Shown here in pieces: positions 42,750 through 51,109 of a stretch of 64,000 nt of DNA. Made by a program: the position numbers and the translations under genes. The first letter of the stretch is position 1. Every line of letters begins with the position of its first letter. The DNA is from Pseudoroseicyclus_A sp041714655 (GTDB taxonomy: Bacteria; Pseudomonadota; Alphaproteobacteria; Rhodobacterales; Rhodobacteraceae), in the NCBI RefSeq assembly GCF_041714655.1, contig NZ_CP168219.1, positions 1,488,001 through 1,552,000 on the forward strand, in the 5' to 3' direction. Under the pieces are notes generated by a model. The model did not search any database, had not been told where the DNA came from, and was given only the letters and a program-made list of their open reading frames with translations.

Positions 42750-45700
42750 ATGAAGATCGACCGCATGTTCACCGAGGCCGAGGGCGACGCCTACGACGGC
42801 ATCGACTTCCGCGTCACCGCTTCGGAGATTCGCAATCCCGACGGCAAGGTCGTCTTCCGTCTCGACGAATGCGAGGTGCCCGCGGCCTGGAGCCAGGTCG
42901 CCTCCGACGTCATCGCGCAGAAGTATTTCCGCAAGGCCGGCGTGCCCTCCAAGCTGAAGCGCGTTCGCGAGAAGGGCGTGCCGAGCTTCCTGTGGCGCTC
43001 CGTCGCCGCCGAGGGCGCCGAGATGGGGGGCGAGACCTCCGCCCGCCAGGTCTTCGACCGGCTGGCCGGCGCCTGGGCCTACTGGGGCTGGAAGGGCGGC
43101 TACTTCACCACCGAGGCCGACGCCCGCGCCTATTACGACGAGATGCGCCACATGCTGGCCGCTCAGGTCGCCGCGCCGAACAGCCCGCAGTGGTTCAACA
43201 CCGGCCTGCATTGGGCCTACGGCATCGACGGGCCGGCGCAGGGCCATTCCTATGTCGACGACAAGACCGGCGATTTGGTGAAGAGCTCCTCCGCCTATGA
43301 GCGGCCGCAGCCCCATGCCTGCTTCATCCAGTCCGTGCAGGACGATCTGGTGAACGAGGGCGGCATCATGGACCTCTGGGTCCGCGAGGCGCGGCTCTTC
43401 AAATATGGCTCCGGCACCGGGACCAACTTCTCGTCGCTGCGCGGCGAGGGCGAGTCGCTCTCCGGCGGCGGCAAGAGCTCCGGCCTCATGGGCTTCCTCA
43501 AGATCGGCGACCGCGCCGCAGGCGCCATCAAGTCGGGCGGCACGACGCGCCGCGCCGCCAAGATGGTCATCGTCGATGCGGATCACCCCGACATCGAGCA
43601 GTTCATCGAATGGAAGGTGCTCGAGGAGCAGAAGGTCGCGGCCCTCGTCGCTGGCTCCAAGATGCACGAGAAGCGCCTGAACGGCATCTTCGCGGCCATC
43701 AAGGCCTGGGACGGCAAGGTCGAAGACGCATACGACCCGGCCGTGAACCCGGGGCTGAAGGACGCCGTGCGCAAGGCCAAGCGCGACTCCATCCCCGAGA
43801 CCTATATCAAGCGCGTCCTCGATTACGCGCGGCAGGGGCACGATTCGATCGAGTTCCCCACCTATGACACCGACTGGGACTCGGAGGCCTACAGCTCCGT
43901 CTCCGGCCAGAATTCCAACAACTCGATCCGCGTCACGGATGCCTTCCTCAAGGCCGTGCAGGACGATGCCGACTGGGAGCTGATCAACCGCACCTCCCGC
44001 AAGGTTGCGAAGACCGTCAAGGCGCGCGAGCTCTGGGACAAGATCGGCCATGCCGCCTGGGCCTGCGCCGACCCGGGCATCCAGTTCCACGACACCGTCA
44101 ACGCCTGGCACACCTGCCCGGAAGATGGCGCGATCCGGGGCTCGAACCCCTGTTCGGAATACATGTTCCTCGACGATACGGCCTGCAACCTGGCCTCGAT
44201 GAACCTCTTGACCTTCTTGGAGGGCGATGAATTCGCCGTCGAGCGCTACATCCACACGACGCGGCTCTGGACGATCACGCTCGAGATCTCCGTCGCCATG
44301 GCGCAGTTTCCGAGCGAAGAGATCGCCCGGCTCTCCTACAAGTTCCGCACCCTCGGCCTCGGCTATGCCAATATCGGCGGGCTCCTGATGAACATGGGGC
44401 TGAGCTACGACAGCGACGGCGGCCGGGCCATGGCCGGGGCGCTGACGGCGATCCTGACCGGCACGGCCTATGCGACCTCCGCCGAGATGGCGGGCGAGCT
44501 CGGCGCCTTCGCGGGCTACGAGAAGAACGCCGCCCACATGCTGCGCGTCATCCGCAACCACCGGACGGCCGCGCAGGGCAAGACCGAGGGCTACGAGGGC
44601 CTCGCGGTGAAGCCCGTCGCGCTCGACCACGCCTCCTGCCCCGACCGGCGCCTGCCGGTGCTGGCGGAACAGGCCTGGGACGAGGCGCTGACCCTCGGCC
44701 AGAAGCACGGCTACCGCAACGCGCAGGTCTCGGTCATCGCGCCGACGGGCACCATCGGCCTCGTCATGGATTGCGACACGACCGGCATAGAGCCCGACTT
44801 CGCGCTGGTGAAGTTCAAGAAGCTCGCCGGCGGCGGCTACTTCAAGATCATCAACCGCTCGGTGCCGGCGGCGCTGGAGCGGCTCGGCTACCGTGCCACC
44901 GAGATCCAGGAGATCATCGACCACGCGGTGGGCCGCAAGACGCTCGCCGACGCGCCGCGGATCAACCACACCTCGCTCCTCGGGCATGGCTTCGGCCAGG
45001 CGGAGCTGGACAAGATCGAGGCGGCGCTGCCGTCGGCCTTCGACATCCGCTTCGTCTTCAACCAGTGGACACTGGGCGAGGCCTTCTGCCGCGACACGCT
45101 GGGCATCCCGGCGGCGAAGCTGGCCGACCCGACCTTCGACCTTCTGAAGCACCTCGGCTTCACCAAGGCCGATGTCGAGGCCGCGAACGATTATGTCTGC
45201 GGAACCATGACCCTGGAGGGCGCCCCTTATCTGAAGGATGAACATCTCAGCGTGTTCGACTGCGCCAATCCCTGCGGCAAGAAGGGCAAGCGGTTCCTGT
45301 CGGTCCAGAGCCACATCACCATGATGGCGGCAGCTCAGAGCTTCATCTCCGGCGCCATCTCGAAGACGATCAACATGAGCAATGCCGCGACGATCGAGGA
45401 TTGCCAGAAGGCCTACGAGCTCTCCTGGTCCCTCGGCGTGAAGGCCAATGCGCTCTACCGTGACGGCTCGAAGCTCTCGCAGCCCCTCGCCTCGGCCCTC
45501 ATCGAGGACGACGAGGAGGCCGAAGAGATCCTCGAGACCGGCACCCCGGCCGCCCGCGCGCAGGTCATCGCCGAGAAGATCGTCGAGAAGGTCATCGTCA
45601 AGGAGATGGTGCGCACCCACCGCGAGAAGATGCCCGAGCGGCGCAAGGGCTACACCCAGAAGGCCATCGTCGGCGGCCACAAGGTGTATCTCCGCACCGG

Positions 45701-46406
45701 CGAATATGCCGATGGCTCGCTCGGCGAGATCTTCATCGACATGCACAAAGAAGGCGCCGGCTTCCGCGCCATGATGAACAACTTCGCCATCGCGGTGTCA
45801 GTCGGGCTCCAGTACGGGGTGCCGCTCGAGGAGTTCGTCGACGCCTTCACCTTCACCAAGTTCGAGCCGGCCGGGATGGTGCAGGGCAACGAGACGATCA
45901 AGTCGGCGACCTCGATCCTCGACTATATCTTCCGCGAGCTGGCGGTGAGCTATCTCGACCGGACGGACCTCGCCCACGTGAAGCCGCAGGGCGCGAGCTT
46001 CGACGATCTGTCGCATGTCGAGCCGCACTCGGAAGAGGCCAATCTCGGCCCCGTCACCGACGGCGCCGCCTACAAGAGCCTCGCGGTGCTCAAGCAGATC
46101 AGCTCAACCGGCTATCTGCGCAAGCGCCTGCCGCAGGAGCTCGTCGTCCTGCAGGGCGGCGCGGCGGTGGCGCTCAACGGCACCACCGGCGGCGCGGCCG
46201 CGGCGGCGACGCTGCCCACCGGCTCGCTCTCGGGCGTGGAGGCGAGCTCCGGGCTCGCCACAACGACCCAGATCTCTGCCCGCGACAAGGCGCGGATGCA
46301 GGGCTACGAGGGCGATCCCTGCGGCGAATGCGGGAACTACACGCTGGTGCGCAACGGCACCTGCATGAAGTGCAACACCTGCGGGGGCACGTCGGGCTGC
46401 AGCTGA
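42750..46406 (+). CDS. nrdJ: vitamin B12-dependent (class II) ribonucleoside-diphosphate reductase
   Basis: A 1218-residue enzyme that makes deoxyribonucleotides using adenosylcobalamin. Characteristic segments are NSPQWFNTGLHWAYG near residue 148, the first redox cysteine in PHACFIQSVQDD near residue 190, NPCSEYMFLDDTACNLAS near residue 465 (substrate and radical-site region) and the PTGTIGLVMDCDTTGIEPDF loop near residue 668. The C terminus ends in a zinc-ribbon-like CGECGNY...CMKCNTCGG. The SD is GAGGTAAGGG before the ATG. No class I genes are in the window. Control by NrdR is suggested by the boxes upstream. Confidence 0.96.
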   Translation: MKIDRMFTEAEGDAYDGIDFRVTASEIRNPDGKVVFRLDECEVPAAWSQVASDVIAQKYFRKAGVPSKLKRVREKGVPSFLWRSVAAEGAEMGGETSARQVFDRLAGAWAYWGWKGGYFTTEADARAYYDEMRHMLAAQVAAPNSPQWFNTGLHWAYGIDGPAQGHSYVDDKTGDLVKSSSAYERPQPHACFIQSVQDDLVNEGGIMDLWVREARLFKYGSGTGTNFSSLRGEGESLSGGGKSSGLMGFLKIGDRAAGAIKSGGTTRRAAKMVIVDADHPDIEQFIEWKVLEEQKVAALVAGSKMHEKRLNGIFAAIKAWDGKVEDAYDPAVNPGLKDAVRKAKRDSIPETYIKRVLDYARQGHDSIEFPTYDTDWDSEAYSSVSGQNSNNSIRVTDAFLKAVQDDADWELINRTSRKVAKTVKARELWDKIGHAAWACADPGIQFHDTVNAWHTCPEDGAIRGSNPCSEYMFLDDTACNLASMNLLTFLEGDEFAVERYIHTTRLWTITLEISVAMAQFPSEEIARLSYKFRTLGLGYANIGGLLMNMGLSYDSDGGRAMAGALTAILTGTAYATSAEMAGELGAFAGYEKNAAHMLRVIRNHRTAAQGKTEGYEGLAVKPVALDHASCPDRRLPVLAEQAWDEALTLGQKHGYRNAQVSVIAPTGTIGLVMDCDTTGIEPDFALVKFKKLAGGGYFKIINRSVPAALERLGYRATEIQEIIDHAVGRKTLADAPRINHTSLLGHGFGQAELDKIEAALPSAFDIRFVFNQWTLGEAFCRDTLGIPAAKLADPTFDLLKHLGFTKADVEAANDYVCGTMTLEGAPYLKDEHLSVFDCANPCGKKGKRFLSVQSHITMMAAAQSFISGAISKTINMSNAATIEDCQKAYELSWSLGVKANALYRDGSKLSQPLASALIEDDEEAEEILETGTPAARAQVIAEKIVEKVIVKEMVRTHREKMPERRKGYTQKAIVGGHKVYLRTGEYADGSLGEIFIDMHKEGAGFRAMMNNFAIAVSVGLQYGVPLEEFVDAFTFTKFEPAGMVQGNETIKSATSILDYIFRELAVSYLDRTDLAHVKPQGASFDDLSHVEPHSEEANLGPVTDGAAYKSLAVLKQISSTGYLRKRLPQELVVLQGGAAVALNGTTGGAAAAATLPTGSLSGVEASSGLATTTQISARDKARMQGYEGDPCGECGNYTLVRNGTCMKCNTCGGTSGCS

Positions 46407-46426
46407 ACCAAGGCGGAGGGCGAGAC

Positions 46427-46699
46427 ATGCGGGTGATGGTGAACGGCCGGTTCACGGGGGCAGGGCGCAGCGTCGCGGTCTCGGCGCCGGTGGTGACCCT
46501 GCCCTCGGGCGAGCGGATCGCCTATGTCTCGCCCCCCTCCAAGGCCGTGCGCGGCTGGCTCGAGGAAGGCGCGGAGTTCGCCTTCGAGAGCGAGGATCCG
46601 GGCGACGTCGTGACCCCGGTGCTCTGGGGCCAGGCCTCGCCGGACTGGCGGGTCAGCGGCGCCTATGTCGACCTCTACGAGGTCGCCATCATGAATTGA
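46427..46699 (+). CDS. small hypothetical protein downstream of nrdJ
   Basis: A 90-residue protein not recognised. It begins MRVMVNGRFTGAGRSVAVSAP and is predicted mostly beta (VVTLPSGERIAYVSPP; GAYVDLYEVAIMN at the end). No cysteines, signal peptide or membrane segment. The ATG has GGAGG upstream and lies 20 bases after the nrdJ stop, so it is in the same operon, before the terminator. A role in nucleotide reduction is guilt by association only. Confidence 0.78.
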   Translation: MRVMVNGRFTGAGRSVAVSAPVVTLPSGERIAYVSPPSKAVRGWLEEGAEFAFESEDPGDVVTPVLWGQASPDWRVSGAYVDLYEVAIMN

Positions 46700-46737
46700 C
46701 GGAATCCCCGGCGCCTGCGGGCGTCACTGGGGGGAAC

Positions 46738-46829
46738 GCGGGTCGGGCCGCAGGCAGAATACTTCGAGCGGTACACAAGTGAGCCCGATCAGCGAAACTC
46801 TACAAGGCGCCCCTCGGGGCGCCTTTTTT
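46738..46829 (+). ncRNA. possible structured 3' RNA ending at the terminator
   Basis: Between the small gene and the terminator, GTCGGGC (46742-46748) can pair with GCCCGAT (46783-46789, one G-U), enclosing a smaller ACTT/AAGT pairing. A terminator follows directly. This could be a processed 3'-end small RNA; no separate promoter is clear, so it may be only an mRNA tail. Confidence 0.3.
46804..46829 (+). terminator. intrinsic terminator of the nrdJ operon
   Basis: AAGGCGCCC pairs with GGGCGCCTT (46804-46812 and 46817-46825, 4-base loop) and is followed immediately by a T run. The strongest textbook terminator in the window. Confidence 0.9.
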
Positions 46830-46858
46830 CTTGCGGCAGGGGCGGCGTGCCCCGGCGC

Positions 46859-47584
46859 TCACCTTCCCCCGGGCCGCGATCCGGCATGCCCCCGCGCGCG
46901 CCGCGCGCGGAGCATCTCCGTCAGGGCGACGGCGATGAGGAAGGCGGCGGCGGCGATGAAGAGCCAGTTGCCGATGAGGCCGAAGAGCAGCGCCCCCGCC
47001 AGCCCGCCGAGGGCGAAGGAGGTGAGGGTCGAGAAATGCAGGCGCAGCTTGGGGCGCGCCTCGGCCCGGGCCTCCTTCGTGCCGGCGAGGGCGGCCAGCT
47101 CGATGCCGATATCCGTCGCCATGCCCGAGACATGCGTCGTGCGGACGCGCGAGCGCGAGATCAGCGTCGTCGCCGCGTTCTGCAGCCCCATGACGAAGCT
47201 CAGCGCCAGCATCAGGTGGCCCGCCTCGGTGGCCGACCAGCGCAGCATCACCGCCCCGAGCCCCAGAAGGATCAGCCCCTCGGCGAGGATCGCGGCGGCA
47301 TAGACCGAGCGGACGCCCCGGCGCTCGCCGGCCTGGATGGCCGCGGCGGCGAGCCCCGCCCCGCAGATGAAGGCCACCAGCAACCCGCCGAAGGACAGCG
47401 CCTGCAGGATCCGCCCCCCGGCCAGCTCGTCGGCCAGCGCCGAGACATTGCCCGTCATGTTCGCCGTGAAGGAGCCCGCGATCAGAAAGCCGACGGCGTT
47501 GAGCGCCCCGGCGACGAAGGAGAGGATCGCCGCGAGCGAGACGTCGATCCTGTCCGTCCGTTCATCGCCAACGCGGATCAGCAT
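46859..47584 (-). CDS. DUF1275 (YoaK) family membrane protein
   Basis: A 241-residue integral membrane protein of the DUF1275 family, function unknown. Six hydrophobic segments are visible. Family markers are AAILSFVAGALNAVGFLIAGSFTANMTGN near the N terminus, LMLALSFVMGLQNAATTLISRSRVRTTHVSG near residue 120 and a late helix pair. The ATG at 47584 gives the normal length; 20 upstream in-frame codons are unlike the family. It stands alone, converging on the nrdJ operon terminator. Confidence 0.85.
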   Translation of the reverse strand: MLIRVGDERTDRIDVSLAAILSFVAGALNAVGFLIAGSFTANMTGNVSALADELAGGRILQALSFGGLLVAFICGAGLAAAAIQAGERRGVRSVYAAAILAEGLILLGLGAVMLRWSATEAGHLMLALSFVMGLQNAATTLISRSRVRTTHVSGMATDIGIELAALAGTKEARAEARPKLRLHFSTLTSFALGGLAGALLFGLIGNWLFIAAAAFLIAVALTEMLRARRARGHAGSRPGGR

Positions 47585-47702
47585 GGAAAAGCACCCTGGG
47601 CCCCGCTTGGGCCTTGGCCAGGGGCATCGCGCCCTCCATGCCACGCCCCGGTGCGAAATGTAAGGCGGCCCCGGTAGCCCTGGCGGTGGCGCACCCCGGG
47701 GC

Positions 47703-48710
47703 TCAGGGCTTGAGGATCGACAGCCCTTCGAGGATCGAGCGGGGCACCACCTCGCGCCAGATCGTCTGGTAGGCCTGCACGACGCTGTCCCTGTCGACGG
47801 CGATGCCCGGCAGCACGATCCAGCTCGGGCAGCTCCGGCCGAGAAGGTGGGTGAGCGTGGCGCGGGCCACGACCTCGCCCTGCTGGAAGGGCCGCTGCGC
47901 GGCGATGCCGACCACGTTCTGGTCGCGCGCGAGCTGCTCGGTGACCTGCTTGCCGAGGTCGATGGTGGTCACGGGCACGCGCAGGTTGCGGTGGCGGAGC
48001 TCGGCCAGGGCGGAATGGCAGGGCCCGTCCCAGATGACGAAGAGCCCCGCGAGCTCGGGCGCGCGGTCGATGAGCTCGCCCGTCAGGCGCCGCACATCCG
48101 CGAAGGCGCTGAACCGGCGGATGTCGACCGTGACATCCGGCCGGTGGCGGTCGAGCCAGGCGGAGAAGGCGATCTCGCGCTGGTCGGTCGGGAAGAACTC
48201 GGTGTCATAGCCGATGAGGCCGATCCGCGCCCGCTCGCCGACATGCGGCGACAGAAGCTGCGCGGCCATCTGGCCGAGCCCGTAATTGTCGGCCGAGACC
48301 AGCGAGCCGTAATGCCGCCCCGGCGTCAGCCCGGTCGGGGCATTGTCGATGAGCGTCAGATGGATGCCGTCCTCCGAGACGCGGCGGTGCGCCTCCGCCA
48401 CATCCGCATTGGCGACGGGCAGCGAGATGATGGCGTCGGGCTCCTGCCGGCGCAGCCGGTCGAGCGCATGGGCCTGCGTCTCGGCCGAAAAGCCGCAATC
48501 GGCCACGTCGATCACCAGGGCGCCGCATTCGCCGAGGGTGCCGATCATGCCGCGCACCAGCCGGGTGGCCCAGTCGCTCTGCAGCGTGTGCACGACGATG
48601 CCGACGCGGAAATTCCGCTCCCGCGCCTGGGCGATGTCCTGCGGAAGGAGCGAGACCCGCTCGGGCGGCGCCGCGGTTTCGCCATGGGGGCCGAGGCCGA
48701 GTACGGTCAT
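47703..48710 (-). CDS. periplasmic-binding-protein-like sugar sensor without signal peptide
   Basis: A 335-residue protein of the type I periplasmic binding protein fold (Peripla_BP_4-like). The N terminus (MTVLGLGPHGETAAPPERV) has no signal peptide and no helix-turn-helix, so it should stay in the cytoplasm. It is clearly paralogous to the exported binding protein at 51110: shared blocks include VSADNYG, the WDxP pair, TTIDLG and AQRPxxQG. Its start overlaps the ROK regulator stop by four bases (ATGA). I infer that it senses the imported sugar and works with the ROK protein; a cytoplasmic sugar buffer is an alternative. Confidence 0.83.
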   Translation of the reverse strand: MTVLGLGPHGETAAPPERVSLLPQDIAQARERNFRVGIVVHTLQSDWATRLVRGMIGTLGECGALVIDVADCGFSAETQAHALDRLRRQEPDAIISLPVANADVAEAHRRVSEDGIHLTLIDNAPTGLTPGRHYGSLVSADNYGLGQMAAQLLSPHVGERARIGLIGYDTEFFPTDQREIAFSAWLDRHRPDVTVDIRRFSAFADVRRLTGELIDRAPELAGLFVIWDGPCHSALAELRHRNLRVPVTTIDLGKQVTEQLARDQNVVGIAAQRPFQQGEVVARATLTHLLGRSCPSWIVLPGIAVDRDSVVQAYQTIWREVVPRSILEGLSILKP

Positions 48711-50110
48711 GCCGTCTTCACTCCCTGCGTGGTCTGTGCCGGATCCCGGCCCGCGCCGTCCTGCCGGGCGCCCCGGATGGCGGCGAAGGAGGGATGCGCC
48801 AGCGGCGTTCCCGCCGGCAGCCAGTCGCGGGCCACGGCCGGGCGGAAGAGCTCCTCCGTGCCGATCCATCCCGCGCCGATCAGGGCCGCCGAGCCGCTGA
48901 GCTGCGAGCGATGGATCTGCAGGTCCCGCGTCACCAGCGGGTGAGAGCCGCCATAGACCGCCTCCCGCACCACGGCGAGAAAGATGTCGTTGGATTGCGC
49001 GATGGTCCCCGAGAGCACGATGAGCTGCGGATCGAGCATGCTGGTGAGCGTCGCGAGCGTGCCCCCGACCAGCCGGGCGGCGCGGGAGACGATCTCGACC
49101 GAGCCGGCATCGCCCATCTGGGCCGCCTGGCAGATGTCGTTGACGCTCAGCTTCGAGACGCGGGCGACCAGATCGGCGAGGGCAGGGGAGCGGCCCTCCT
49201 CGATGGCTCTGAGGCCGGCGTCGCGGATGGCGGCGGCGCCGGCGCCGCTGTCGAGCGTGCCGCCACCCGTGCCGCCGGCGATTCCGGTCTGCCCGATCAG
49301 CCCGACCGCGCCCGAGGCGCCGCGATAGAGCTGCCCGCCGATGACCAGCCCGGCATTCACCCGCCCGCCGACATTGACGAAGAGCATGCCCCCCGCGCCC
49401 TGGCCGAGCCCGGCGCGCCATTCGCCCATGGTCATGGCATCGATGCTGGAGCGGACCCAGACGGGCACGCCGAAGGCATCGATCAGGCGGCCGACGAGAT
49501 CGGCCTCCTGCCAGCCCGGGAGCACGTCGGGCGTCCGCTGCGCGAAGGGGGCGTCGTCGAGCGTCACCGGGCCCGGCACGGCAATCGAGATGCCCCAGAG
49601 CTCCGGCCCGCTGGAATGGCGGGAGTGAAAGCGGCGGATCACACCGAGCACGCGGTCGGCCAGATCGACCGGCTCGAGCCCCGGCTCGATTACCTCGTGA
49701 TGCTCCGTTTGAAGCTGGCCCGACAGATCGACGAGCCCGACGCCGAGCGCGCCCTGGCTGATCGAGGCGACCAGCAGCCGCGCCCGCTGCGCGACGAAGC
49801 GCGTCAGCCGCGGCGCCCGGCCGCCGTTCGCGACGCCGGAGGCGCTCTCGTCCACGAGCCCGAGCTCGGTGAGCAGGGCCAGCCGGTCGGCGACGATCGA
49901 GCGGCTGAAGGGGCCGGCGCGTTCCAGCTCCTGCCGGGTCGTGGCCTGCCCCGTCCGCAGAAGGTTGAGCAGATCGACCATGCTGATGGTGGCCGCATCC
50001 GGAACGCGGGCCCGCGCGGCGCGGGAAGCAATCGTCTCTTGGTCCTGCGTCGCCACTCGTCTGCCTGCAATCTCGGTCTTTTCGGGAGCATAGAGGGCGG
50101 GCTTCCGCAC
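48707..50110 (-). CDS. ROK family transcriptional regulator, kinase motifs lost
   Basis: A 467-residue regulator. The N-terminal winged helix-turn-helix (about residues 42-95: MVDLLNLLRTGQATTRQELER then FSRSIVADRLALLTELGLVD) is followed by the ROK domain (WGISIAVPGPV; GEWRAGLGQGAGGMLFVNVGG; GQLYRGASGAVGLIGQ). The catalytic aspartate position of ROK kinases (xNDAN) reads SSIDAM, apparently Ser, and the CGCxGC zinc motif after the GQTG turn is missing. It is therefore probably a non-enzymatic repressor. The start is GTG at 50110 with no clear SD; later in-frame starts are possible. It is divergent from the sugar operon. Confidence 0.87.
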   Translation of the reverse strand: MRKPALYAPEKTEIAGRRVATQDQETIASRAARARVPDAATISMVDLLNLLRTGQATTRQELERAGPFSRSIVADRLALLTELGLVDESASGVANGGRAPRLTRFVAQRARLLVASISQGALGVGLVDLSGQLQTEHHEVIEPGLEPVDLADRVLGVIRRFHSRHSSGPELWGISIAVPGPVTLDDAPFAQRTPDVLPGWQEADLVGRLIDAFGVPVWVRSSIDAMTMGEWRAGLGQGAGGMLFVNVGGRVNAGLVIGGQLYRGASGAVGLIGQTGIAGGTGGGTLDSGAGAAAIRDAGLRAIEEGRSPALADLVARVSKLSVNDICQAAQMGDAGSVEIVSRAARLVGGTLATLTSMLDPQLIVLSGTIAQSNDIFLAVVREAVYGGSHPLVTRDLQIHRSQLSGSAALIGAGWIGTEELFRPAVARDWLPAGTPLAHPSFAAIRGARQDGAGRDPAQTTQGVKTA

Positions 50111-50133
50111 GGCAACGGAACACTTAACCAGAA

Positions 50134-50165
50134 AATCTGCAAAAGAATGGCGAGTTGTGCAGATT
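50134..50165. promoter_or_regulatory. inverted repeat AATCTGCA-N16-TGCAGATT, candidate ROK operator
   Basis: Perfect 8-bp arms (50134-50141 and 50158-50165), centres 24 bases apart, in the AT-richer gap between the ROK and isomerase genes. A TTGACTCAA palindrome (50176-50184) lies just downstream. A -10 such as TATGTC (50195-50200) is possible for the plus-strand operon, but its -35 is poor. Confidence 0.5.
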
Positions 50166-50249
50166 GAAGGTTTACTTGACTCAACGATTCTGAATATGTC
50201 TGTCCCACGCCGCCCAGAGGAGGGGGGCAGGACAGTCGGGAGGAAGACG

Positions 50250-51059
50250 ATGAGCCAGTGGAAGCTCGCCTATCACGCCAATTGCTGGGGTCCGCTCGGA
50301 GGCCAGGCGGAGGGGGTGACCTCGATCACGCGGCTCACCTACCGCACCTTCGGGGACATGGAGCGGGCGATGGCCGACATCGCGGCCGCCGGCTACGAGG
50401 GCGTCGAGCTGTTCGACGGCAACCTCCTCGACCATGACGCGCCGGCCTTCCGCCGCATGCTCTCCGATGCCGGGCTGAAGCTCGTGGCGGTCTATTCGGG
50501 CGGCAATTTCATCTTCGACGACGTGCTGCCCGAAGAGCTCGACCGGGTCACCAAGGCCGCCGACCGCGCGGCGGAGCTCGAGGCCGTTCATCTGGTCGTC
50601 GGCGGCGGCGCCCGCCGCTTCGACGGGGTGCGCGAGGCCGATTACCACAAGCTCGGCAGCACGCTCGACCGCATCACCTCCCTCGCCGAGGAGCGCGGCC
50701 TGACGGCGCAGTATCACCCCCACCTCTCGACCATGATCGAGGGGCCGGAGGAGGTCCGCAAGATCCTCGGGCTGACCGGGATCGATTTCTGCCCCGACAC
50801 GGCGCATCTCGCCGCCGCCGGCGGCGATCCGGCCGCCATGATCCGGGAACATTCGGACCGTATCTCCTACGTGCACCTCAAGGGGCTGCAGCGCGAGCCC
50901 TTCGCCTTCACGCCGCTCGACGAGGGGGATGTGCCGACCGGCCCGATCCTCGAGGCGATGAAGGAGACGGGCTTCGACGGATGGGTCTGCGTCGAGCTCG
51001 ACGCCTGGAGCGATCCGGCGGACGGCGCGCGGCGCAGCCGGGCGGTCCTGGGCGCCTGA
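50250..51059 (+). CDS. xylose isomerase-like TIM-barrel protein (sugar isomerase/epimerase)
   Basis: A 269-residue AP-endonuclease-2/xylose-isomerase-like TIM barrel, the fold of inosose dehydratase (IolE), hexulose epimerases and similar sugar enzymes. Likely metal ligands lie in EGVELFDGN, AQYHPHLSTMIEG, FCPDTAHLAAAGGD and VCVELDAW. The ATG at 50250 has GGGAGGAAG upstream. It is first in the importer operon, so it probably acts on the imported sugar after or before the Gfo/Idh dehydrogenase; the exact reaction is not decidable. Confidence 0.85.
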   Translation: MSQWKLAYHANCWGPLGGQAEGVTSITRLTYRTFGDMERAMADIAAAGYEGVELFDGNLLDHDAPAFRRMLSDAGLKLVAVYSGGNFIFDDVLPEELDRVTKAADRAAELEAVHLVVGGGARRFDGVREADYHKLGSTLDRITSLAEERGLTAQYHPHLSTMIEGPEEVRKILGLTGIDFCPDTAHLAAAGGDPAAMIREHSDRISYVHLKGLQREPFAFTPLDEGDVPTGPILEAMKETGFDGWVCVELDAWSDPADGARRSRAVLGA

Positions 51060-51109
51060 GCGCGGGGACCCGCAAGACAGATAAAACCAGATCAATGGGA
51101 GGAAACCAC

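Noticed and set aside
42606..45746. 1046-codon open frame antisense to nrdJ
   Set aside because: A by-product of GC-rich third positions; the translation is Ala/Gly/Arg/Val/Leu-rich without motifs, while the sense strand encodes an intact NrdJ.
48711..50123. Upstream extension of the signal-less binding protein to 806 residues
   Set aside because: That part is a shadow of the ROK gene in another frame; the ATG at 48710 overlaps the ROK stop.
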